From Clostridia bacterium (GTDB taxonomy: Bacteria; Bacillota; Clostridia; Lachnospirales; Bianqueaceae): DNA of 19,187 nt. The notes under the pieces were generated by a model. The model had not been told where the DNA came from and ran no database searches. It saw nothing but the letters and a program-made list of their open reading frames with translations. Made by a program: the position numbers and the translations under genes. The stretch is from assembly GCA_900764045.1 (NCBI GenBank), contig CAAFMN010000018.1, positions 1-19,187 on the forward strand, given 5' to 3'. How positions within the stretch are numbered: the stretch's first letter is position 1; every line of letters starts with the position of its first letter. Below, in pieces: positions 13,682 through 19,187 of the stretch.

Positions 13682-14682
13682 CGGCAGCTGTGGGCAAGAA
13701 GAGCTACCCTGCCAAAATAGCGGTTCTTATTATACTGGCGATCTTAGCCGTCATTTCGGTCTTTGTGTGTACAGCCATGGGAACCGTGGAGTTTACTGTT
13801 TCGGAAGTGTGGGGAGCCCTGACCAGGGACGATGACAGCATGGCAAGGCTTTTGATCTGGAATCTGCGTTTTCCCAGAGTTTTGACGGGGGGACTTGTGG
13901 GCGTGTGTCTATCGTTATCTGGGTGCATTTTGCAAGGGGTCATGCGCAATACGATGGCTTCGCCCTCAACGATCGGAGTCACCAGCGGCGCGAGCTTTGT
14001 GGGCTATATGACGTTGGTGGCCTTTCCGGCATATGCCTATCTGCTCCCGGTCGGCTCGATTGTAGGCGCTTTCGCGACAACGATGCTGATCTATGCGCTG
14101 GCATACCAAAAAGGTGTAAGCCCGGTTAAAATGATTCTATCCGGAATGGCGGTATCTGCCTTGTTCGGCGCCTTTAACGATATGATCAAAACGTTTTTCG
14201 CGGAATCCCTCGGCAATGCCAGCGGATTTCTCGTGGGCGGACTGAACGGGACGGAGTGGAAAAGCCTGTACAGTATGCTGCCTTATGCCGCGGCAGGAAT
14301 ACTGATCTGTATGTTTCTGCCGGCCAGGATGAATATCCTGATGCTGGGCGATGAGACGGCCAATGCGTTGGGACTGCGGACAGAACGGTTTCGTTTCTTA
14401 CTGATCGTAGTCTCTTCATTGCTTTCCGGCGCGGCGATCTCAGTCGCGGGACTGATCAGTTTTGTAGGGCTGGTCGTTCCCCATATCGCGAGACTCCTGG
14501 TAGGCTCAGATTATAAATATCTGTTTCCGGCGTCTACTTTGTTAGGATTTGTGCTGGTCAGCGTATGCGATACGATCGGAAGAGTGATCATGCCGCCGGG
14601 AGAGGTTCCGGTCAGCGTGATCCTGGCCTTTATCGGAGCGCCCTTTTTCCTGTATCTGCTGCGGACACGGCAGAAAGACTGA
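13678..14682 (+). CDS. FecCD-family ABC permease (iron-complex/heme type)
   Basis: This 334-residue, very hydrophobic protein is of standard FecCD length, with about nine or ten predicted membrane helices. Family motifs include RFPRVLTGGLVGVCLSLSGC, MRNTMASPSTIGVTSGASF, GLISFVGLVVPHIAR and the C-terminal GEVPVSVILAFIGAPFF. It forms the channel of an importer for heme, siderophores or cobalamin. Only one permease gene is present, so it probably acts as a homodimer. Its ATG sits inside the flavodoxin stop region (ATGA overlap). Confidence 0.93.
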   Translation: MTAAVGKKSYPAKIAVLIILAILAVISVFVCTAMGTVEFTVSEVWGALTRDDDSMARLLIWNLRFPRVLTGGLVGVCLSLSGCILQGVMRNTMASPSTIGVTSGASFVGYMTLVAFPAYAYLLPVGSIVGAFATTMLIYALAYQKGVSPVKMILSGMAVSALFGAFNDMIKTFFAESLGNASGFLVGGLNGTEWKSLYSMLPYAAAGILICMFLPARMNILMLGDETANALGLRTERFRFLLIVVSSLLSGAAISVAGLISFVGLVVPHIARLLVGSDYKYLFPASTLLGFVLVSVCDTIGRVIMPPGEVPVSVILAFIGAPFFLYLLRTRQKD

Positions 14683-14691
14683 GGTGATCGG

Positions 14692-15474
14692 ATGTATTTC
14701 GGATTTCAGAATATAACGGTAGCCTATGGAAAAAAGACAGTAATAGAGGACATGAACGTGGAATTTCCCAAGGGGAAGATCACGACGATCATCGGCCAGA
14801 ACGGATGCGGCAAATCAAGTCTGCTGAAGACGGTTTCTAAGGCAGTGATACCGCAGCAGGGAAAGATCCTTTATCAGGATCAGGAGCTGAGCCAATACCC
14901 GCCCAAGTTTTTGGCGCAGAAGATCGCGTATCTGGCGCAGGTGCACACGTCTCCGCCGGATATCGATGTACGGACGCTGGTTTCCTATGGCCGTTACCCT
15001 CATTCCAAGCTGGGGAGAGGGATGACGGTAAAGGACGCGCAGGGCATAGATCAGGCGCTGGAGATGACCGGAATCCGCCACATGGAGTATCAGAGCCTGT
15101 CCACATTGTCAGGCGGGGAGAGACAGCGCGCGTGGATTGCCATGACGATTGCTCAGGAACCGGAGATCCTGATTCTGGATGAGCCTACGACGTATCTGGA
15201 TATCAGTTATCAGATGGAAGTATTGGAGTTGGTGCGCCACCTGAATCAGAAGCTGGGAATCACAATCGTTATGGTACTGCACGATTTGAATCTGGCGGCA
15301 AGATATTCGGATCAGCTTTATGCGCTGAAGTCCAGGACACTCTATCGGAAGGGAACGCCGGAGGAAGTTCTGACGGCGGAGAACCTTCGGGAGATCTTTC
15401 AGATCGAAGCGGTCGTTCAGCAGGATCCATACAACCATTGTCCGTACTTTATACCATTACAGACACATATATAA
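14692..15474 (+). CDS. ABC transporter ATP-binding protein (FecE/HmuV type)
   Basis: This 260-residue protein has Walker A GQNGCGKS (35-42), the Q-loop (AYLAQ), signature LSGGERQR (139-146), Walker B ILILDEP (159-165) with catalytic Glu164, and a switch His in VLHDLN. All parts needed for ATP hydrolysis are intact. GAGGTGAT precedes the ATG, nine bases after the permease stop. It powers the FecCD-type permease next to it. Confidence 0.94.
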   Translation: MYFGFQNITVAYGKKTVIEDMNVEFPKGKITTIIGQNGCGKSSLLKTVSKAVIPQQGKILYQDQELSQYPPKFLAQKIAYLAQVHTSPPDIDVRTLVSYGRYPHSKLGRGMTVKDAQGIDQALEMTGIRHMEYQSLSTLSGGERQRAWIAMTIAQEPEILILDEPTTYLDISYQMEVLELVRHLNQKLGITIVMVLHDLNLAARYSDQLYALKSRTLYRKGTPEEVLTAENLREIFQIEAVVQQDPYNHCPYFIPLQTHI

Positions 15475-15513
15475 AAGCTGGCAGAACCGGAAAAAAGAAA
15501 AGAGGATAAATAT

Positions 15514-16662
15514 ATGAAAAGGATTTATGCAGTGTTGATGTGTATGATACTCGCGGCTGCGTCTCTGGCGGGCTGCGCGCAGAGTAGCGGCGGCAGTAAG
15601 GCGGATTCGTCCGTACAGGAATCCTCTAAGGAGGAATCTTCAGCGGCGGAGGAGTCTTCTGAAGCAGAGTCTTCCGCAGAGGAGAGCAAGGCAGAGGAGA
15701 ATACGGAGCTGAAGGCAGAACTGCGGGCTAAGTTCCTGGAGAAGGCGGATCAGGTGATTGTGGAAGCGGATTCTGTAACGTTTGAGGACGCTTCTTCCAA
15801 GACTGTTACTATCCAGAAGAATCCGCAGAAGACAGTCAATCTGTACGGAAGCTTTACAACGCTGTGGTATGAGGCGGGCGGTACGGTAGAAGGCTGCATC
15901 GGCGGCGACAGTGCGATTACGCTGTATCAGGAGTATATCGGCCGTGATATTACACAGGATGAGGGCGTGACGGTTGTAGCGACTTCTTCTTCCGGTAAAA
16001 AATGGGATGTAGAATCCATCGTAGCGCTGCAGCCGGATCTCATCATATGTTCTACGGCAATGAGCGGTTATTCTACGATTCAGGCCCCGGCAGAAGCGGC
16101 GGGCATTCCGGTAATCGCCATGTCTTATAACGACTTTTCGGATTATCTGAAGTGGTTCAAGGTGTTCTGCAACCTGAATTCTCAGGAAGAGCTGTGGGAT
16201 ACGGTCGCGATGCCGGCTCTGGACAGCGTGGTTGAGATTCTGGCCAAGTGCCCGACCGAAGACACGCCCAGAGTATTCAGCATGTTCTCTGGCGCGGAAT
16301 CGCTGCAGGCCAATACGACGAATACGGTTGTCGGTGAGATGATCGAAGAGATGAACGCCGTGAACATTGTGGATGAGTGGGAGAATGCGTCCGGTGCGGA
16401 GCGCCTGGATATCAACCTGGAAACAGTCTATGCGGCGGATCCGGACATCATTGTGGTGCAGTGCCATGCAGGAGCGGAGGTAGCGCAGCAGCAGATTCAG
16501 GAGGCATACGGAGAGAATCCGGTTTGGCAGTCCCTGCGGGCTGTACAGGAGGGCCAGGTGTATTATCTGGAGAAGGAGCTGTTCCACAATAAGCCGAACA
16601 GCCGCTTTGCGGAAGCCTATCAGAAGCTGGCGGAGATCCTGTATCCGGATCTGGAGCTGTAA
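15514..16662 (+). CDS. substrate-binding lipoprotein of the iron-complex/heme ABC importer
   Basis: This 382-residue protein has a lipoprotein signal peptide (lipobox LAGC, Cys21). A low-complexity Ser/Glu/Ala spacer (about 24-66, with repeated EESS/AESS) follows, and then a FecB/BtuF-type periplasmic-binding fold: KTVNLYGSFTTLWYEAGG, VESIVALQPDLIICST, and ADPDIIVVQCHAG in the C-lobe. It is tethered outside the membrane and hands ligand to the permease. The acidic spacer lets the binding domain reach through the wall. The stop overlaps the radical SAM start by one base (TAATG). The ligand cannot be read from the sequence; heme is inferred from the operon. Confidence 0.9.
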   Translation: MKRIYAVLMCMILAAASLAGCAQSSGGSKADSSVQESSKEESSAAEESSEAESSAEESKAEENTELKAELRAKFLEKADQVIVEADSVTFEDASSKTVTIQKNPQKTVNLYGSFTTLWYEAGGTVEGCIGGDSAITLYQEYIGRDITQDEGVTVVATSSSGKKWDVESIVALQPDLIICSTAMSGYSTIQAPAEAAGIPVIAMSYNDFSDYLKWFKVFCNLNSQEELWDTVAMPALDSVVEILAKCPTEDTPRVFSMFSGAESLQANTTNTVVGEMIEEMNAVNIVDEWENASGAERLDINLETVYAADPDIIVVQCHAGAEVAQQQIQEAYGENPVWQSLRAVQEGQVYYLEKELFHNKPNSRFAEAYQKLAEILYPDLEL

Positions 16663-17906
16663 TGTATACAGAACGTTACAGGTCCCACCATGTATCCAAA
16701 GAACTAAAGAAAAAATACCAGTGCGACGTGGATAAGGAGCTCTATGTAAGAGAGCTCCTTAACGCACCGGCCAGAACCAGGCGGGCAATATACATTCATG
16801 TGCCGTTCTGCAACAAGGTATGTACCTTCTGTCCCTTCTACCGTCCGGACGCCCTGAAGAGACGGGAATACCATCAGTATCTGATCGATGAGATTCATTC
16901 ACTGCAGGGCTTTTCCTATATGGAGGCTCCGGTAGAGGTGATCAATTTCGGCGGCGGCACGCCTACGGCGCTGCGTCCGGAGCAGATACGTCAGGTGTTT
17001 ACCGCGTTGAGGGAAACGTTTCAGATCGCTCCGGATGCGGAGATCAGTCTGGAGTCCTCAGCTTCGGAACTGACGGATGAAATGCTGGAGGTACTGACGG
17101 AGGCAGGGGTGAATCGTCTCTCGATCGGCATCCAGAGCTTTCAGGACGAATATCGGAAAGTGTTGGGACGCCGCGGCAGCGGAGAATTCGCGGCATCCAG
17201 GGTCCAACGGGCCATGGAATATGGAATTCAAAACACTGGGATCGATCTCCTGTACAATATTCCAGGGCAGACGGATATCACGTTGGAAAAGGATCTGGCA
17301 ATGGTCCGTGAGATCGCTCCGTCCGGCATCAGCTTTTATTCGCTGATGATTCATCCCAATACGCCCCTGGAGAAAAGTCTGTCGCCTGAGGCAAGGGCAG
17401 CGATGGCGCGGACCGAGCATGAGTATGCGCTGTTTCAGCAGGTACTGGATGGCCTGAGACCCAGAGGATATCGTATGCTGGAACTGACCAAGCTGGTTCG
17501 GGACGGACTGGACCGGTATGAGTATATGCAGCTGCGCCATAGCGGAGGAAGCTGTATCGCGATTGGCTACGGTGCGGGCGGCAAATTGGATAATTATCTG
17601 TATCATAATAATCATCCCAGAGAGATATTGTCGGAGCAGGCGCCGATCTGCAGCCGGGGACGGGTGATGGATCCGCGCTATCAGATATTGGATGCCTTTA
17701 TCTATGAATTGCAGAAGGCCCGTGTGGATCTGCGAGACTACAGCGAGAAGCTGGAATGCGATCTGGAAGGATTACTGGAGCCGGAGATCACGCGCATGGA
17801 AAAGGAAGGTTTGATCCATTTCCAAAACGGCGTTCTGAGCTTTACCGATCTGGGTGTTTTCTGGGGCAACAATATCGTAGAAGAGTTGATGCGGAAAGTC
17901 GGATGA
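16662..17906 (+). CDS. HutW/HemW-like radical SAM enzyme, probable anaerobic heme degradation
   Basis: This 414-residue protein has the radical SAM cluster motif CNKVCTFC (Cys50, Cys54, Cys57) in YIHVPF context, GGGTP (97-101) for SAM binding, and the IQSFQDE and DLLYNIPGQ motifs of the HemW/HutW/coproporphyrinogen-oxidase-like family. The C-terminal domain (about 300-410) has the HemN-type winged-helix-like ending. Placement with a flavodoxin and an iron-complex importer argues for a ChuW/HutW-type anaerobilin synthase, which methylates and opens heme without oxygen. A HemW-type heme chaperone is the alternative. The ATG overlaps the lipoprotein stop by one base. Confidence 0.87.
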   Translation: MYTERYRSHHVSKELKKKYQCDVDKELYVRELLNAPARTRRAIYIHVPFCNKVCTFCPFYRPDALKRREYHQYLIDEIHSLQGFSYMEAPVEVINFGGGTPTALRPEQIRQVFTALRETFQIAPDAEISLESSASELTDEMLEVLTEAGVNRLSIGIQSFQDEYRKVLGRRGSGEFAASRVQRAMEYGIQNTGIDLLYNIPGQTDITLEKDLAMVREIAPSGISFYSLMIHPNTPLEKSLSPEARAAMARTEHEYALFQQVLDGLRPRGYRMLELTKLVRDGLDRYEYMQLRHSGGSCIAIGYGAGGKLDNYLYHNNHPREILSEQAPICSRGRVMDPRYQILDAFIYELQKARVDLRDYSEKLECDLEGLLEPEITRMEKEGLIHFQNGVLSFTDLGVFWGNNIVEELMRKVG

Positions 17907-17949
17907 GAGAAAATCTCCTGTATTTTAAAGAAAAAACTGCAAAAAGATC

Positions 17950-17978
17950 TTGACAGCGGCTGCGATTTATACTATACT
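17950..17978 (+). promoter_or_regulatory. strong promoter of the rplM-rpsI operon
   Basis: TTGACA (17950-17955), exactly 17 bases, TATACT (17973-17978). The start should fall near 17985, giving a leader of about 80 bases. In this leader GT-T-CCACT (18005-18012) can pair with AGTGGAC (18054-18060), covering half of the ribosome site. That is a possible version of the L13 leader control known in Firmicutes, but the match to that family is unverified. Confidence 0.85.
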
Positions 17979-18067
17979 AATTTAGCATGACTGTTGATCT
18001 GCCTGTTCCACTAGCCCCGGTTCAGACTTTGACACAGCGCAATATAATCAAGGAGTGGACATGTTCA

Positions 18068-18502
18068 ATGAAGACATATATGCCCAGTGCAAAGAATATT
18101 GACAGAAAGTGGTATGTAGTAGATGCCGCTGGTCTGACCATGGGTCGTCTTACCTCTCAGGTAGCAGCGATCCTGCGCGGTAAGAATAAGCCGCAGTTTA
18201 CTCCCTTCATGGATATGGGAGATTATGTGATCATCGTTAATGCATCCAAGATCAAGTTTACTGGTAAGAAGCTGGAGAAGAAGGTGTACAGCACCCATAC
18301 CGGTCAGCCTGGCGGTAAGCGTGAGATCGTTTGCAAGCACCTGATGGATACCAATCCGGAGCTTGCGGTTAAGTATGCAGTCAAGGGAATGTTGCCTAAG
18401 AATGCTTTGGGTCGTCAGATGTTTAAGAAGCTGAAGGTTTATGCTGGTCCTGAGCATGAGCAGCAGGCGCAGAAGCCTGAAGTTCTGGTAATCGAGGCAT
18501 AA
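18068..18502 (+). CDS. rplM: 50S ribosomal protein L13
   Basis: This 144-residue protein matches L13 over its whole length: RKWYVVDAAGLTMGRL, RGKNKPQFTP, GDYVIIVNASKI, KGMLPKNALGRQM, and the C-terminal AQKPEVL. It is an early-binding large-subunit protein. I start at ATG 18068 because the family begins MKTxM; a longer frame back to 17987 would add residues with no family match. AGGAG (18051-18055) lies 12 bases before this ATG, which is long, and an out-of-frame ATG at 18061 sits closer. The codon use is that of a highly expressed gene. Confidence 0.96.
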   Translation: MKTYMPSAKNIDRKWYVVDAAGLTMGRLTSQVAAILRGKNKPQFTPFMDMGDYVIIVNASKIKFTGKKLEKKVYSTHTGQPGGKREIVCKHLMDTNPELAVKYAVKGMLPKNALGRQMFKKLKVYAGPEHEQQAQKPEVLVIEA

Positions 18503-18519
18503 GAAAGGAGAACATGAAA

Positions 18520-18915
18520 ATGGCTAGCACACAGTACTATTATGGCACCGGCAGAAGAAAGTCCAGTGTGGCTCGTGTTTATCTGAAGCCTGGTAATGGT
18601 AATATTGTAATCAATAAGAAGGATATCGATGCTTATTTTGGCACCGAAGTTCTGAAGATGATCGTTCGTCAGCCTTTCGCAGTTACTGAGACTGAGGGTA
18701 AGTTTGACGTTATGGTTAATGTACAGGGCGGCGGATATACCGGTCAGGCAGGAGCGATCCGCCATGGTATTTCCCGTGCTCTGCTGGAAGTAGACGATGA
18801 GATGCGTACTCCTCTGAAGCGCGCTGGTTTCCTGACTCGTGACCCGAGAATGAAGGAAAGAAAGAAGTATGGACTGAAGGCCGCTCGTCGCGCACCGCAG
18901 TTCAGCAAGCGATAA
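18520..18915 (+). CDS. rpsI: 30S ribosomal protein S9
   Basis: This 131-residue protein carries S9 motifs: YYGTGRRKSSVARVYL, INKKDIDAYFG, VQGGGYTGQAGAIRHGISRA, and the basic C-terminal tail ending APQFSKR, which reaches the tRNA in the ribosomal P site. Two in-frame ATGs exist (18514, 18520). AAAGGAG (18504-18510) lies three bases before the first and nine before the second, so 18520 is chosen. It is cotranscribed with rplM, the conserved order in bacteria. Confidence 0.96.
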   Translation: MASTQYYYGTGRRKSSVARVYLKPGNGNIVINKKDIDAYFGTEVLKMIVRQPFAVTETEGKFDVMVNVQGGGYTGQAGAIRHGISRALLEVDDEMRTPLKRAGFLTRDPRMKERKKYGLKAARRAPQFSKR

Positions 18916-18931
18916 TTCAAGAACAAAAATC

Positions 18932-18983
18932 AATCCCACAGATTCAAGGTTTTCCTTGGATTTGTGGGATTTTTCTTTTTTTC
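18932..18983. terminator. strong bidirectional rho-independent terminator after rpsI
   Basis: A long stem starts AATCCCACA (18932-18940) and closes TGTGGGATT (18963-18971), with an inner CAAGG-TTTT-CCTTG helix. A T-rich run follows (18970-18983). On the minus strand the same stem is followed by GATTTTTG, so it can also stop transcripts of the minus-strand gene entering from the right edge. Confidence 0.93.
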
Positions 18984-19005
18984 CGTTTTTATGAATTTTT
19001 GTCTG

Positions 19006-19038
19006 TTAGTAACAAGTTAGAAACAAATTAGTAACACT
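19006..19038. repeat. three tandem 11-base repeats (TTAGtAACAAg type)
   Basis: TTAGTAACAAG, TTAGAAACAAA and TTAGTAACACT follow each other at 19006, 19017 and 19028. They lie between the terminator and the end of a minus-strand gene. The 11-base period is close to one DNA helical turn. No function is evident. Confidence 0.55.
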
Positions 19039-19041
19039 GAA

Positions 19042-19187
19042 TCAGATGTCTTGTGCAAGACTTTTGTTGTCTTGTGCAAGACATTTTCTGATTTCAAGTT
19101 TTGTCCTGCAATGAACAGTTCTTCCATCCTTGAAGATGACATCATATCCATCATGTGTGTTCCCTTTGATGGTCAGAATCTTTTCCC
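19042..19187 (-). CDS. C-terminal end of an unrecognised protein (partial at the window edge)
   Basis: The minus-strand frame is open from the right edge to a TGA at 19044-19042, giving 48 visible residues. It reads as a compact beta-rich domain (KILTIKGNTHDGYDVIFKDG then RTVHCRTKLEIRK), ending in a twice-repeated heptad-like tail (CLAQDNK, SLAQDI). That tail is encoded by two copies of a 21-base unit whose core GTCTTGTGCAAGAC is nearly palindromic (19048-19061 and 19069-19082). I do not recognise the family. The plausible protein-like composition and convergent placement on a bidirectional terminator support a real gene. Confidence 0.5.
   Translation of the reverse strand, partial: EKILTIKGNTHDGYDVIFKDGRTVHCRTKLEIRKCLAQDNKSLAQDI

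Noticed and set aside
15640..16587. A 315-codon minus-strand open frame opposite the substrate-binding lipoprotein.
   Set aside because: Its Arg/Leu/His-rich composition is that of an antisense reading of a real gene, and it lacks any recognisable motif.
16662..17906. Plain annotation as oxygen-independent coproporphyrinogen III oxidase.
   Set aside because: The family-level likeness is real, but the operon with a flavodoxin and iron-complex importer points to heme use, not heme synthesis; left as HutW/HemW-like.
17907..17949. Terminator after the radical SAM gene (GAGA-GAAAA-TCTC).
   Set aside because: A four-base stem with no proper T-run is too weak to call.
18029..18048. A second rplM promoter, TTGACA followed by TATAAT.
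   Set aside because: The boxes are only eight bases apart, too close for RNA polymerase.
19048..19082. Insertion-sequence end or attachment site at the GTCTTGTGCAAGAC repeats.
   Set aside because: No transposase or integrase is visible, and the repeats lie in frame in a coding tail, fitting a simple tandem duplication.

Overview
The window looks like the chromosome of a Gram-positive anaerobe of the class Clostridia, probably a gut Lachnospiraceae or Oscillospiraceae relative. The signs are strong AGGAGG-type ribosome binding sites, TTGACA/TATAAT-type promoters, lipoprotein signal peptides, a tiny CXXC protein of the clostridial CD1871A type, and oxygen-independent enzymes such as ferredoxin-type membrane proteins and radical SAM. 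The species cannot be named from the sequence alone.

Layout. Positions 1-282 are a junction: the tail of an unrecognised gene (3-173, +) runs into a response-regulator gene cut off after 40 codons (160-282, -). Positions 539-2842 hold an NAD-dependent epimerase/reductase (-) divergent from a TetR regulator and a DUF1003 membrane protein (+). Positions 2919-4976 (-) are a three-gene redox module: a tiny CXXC protein, a NapH-like polyferredoxin membrane protein and a TlpA-like thioredoxin lipoprotein. It diverges from a two-component system (5120-6936, +), with an inverted repeat between the two promoters, so this pair probably controls the module. Positions 6949-8880 look like accessory debris: a 12-codon stub, an N-terminally truncated DUF3854 gene, an intact Phd/PIN toxin-antitoxin pair with its own operators, and a truncated nuclease-like domain. 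Positions 8951-9144 carry three tandem long hairpins, each followed by a T-run when read on the minus strand.

Positions 9183-12126 (-) are a Gfo/Idh/MocA - ThuA - Gfo/Idh/MocA operon divergent from an AraC regulator (12248-13030, +). This is a sugar- or sugar-derivative oxidation cassette whose substrate is unknown. Positions 13166-17906 (+) are a tightly packed five-gene operon: flavodoxin, FecCD-type permease, ABC ATPase, substrate-binding lipoprotein and a HutW/HemW-like radical SAM enzyme. The most economical reading is heme (or other iron-tetrapyrrole) import followed by oxygen-independent ring opening, with the flavodoxin supplying electrons. The leader contains two hairpins or operator-like repeats. 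The window ends with the core rplM-rpsI ribosomal operon, a strong bidirectional terminator, and the 3' end of an unidentified minus-strand gene.

No rRNA, tRNA, CRISPR array or intact transposase was seen. The parts most worth a second look are the heme-type operon and its leader, the redox module with its dedicated two-component system and tiny CXXC protein, and the triple hairpin array.
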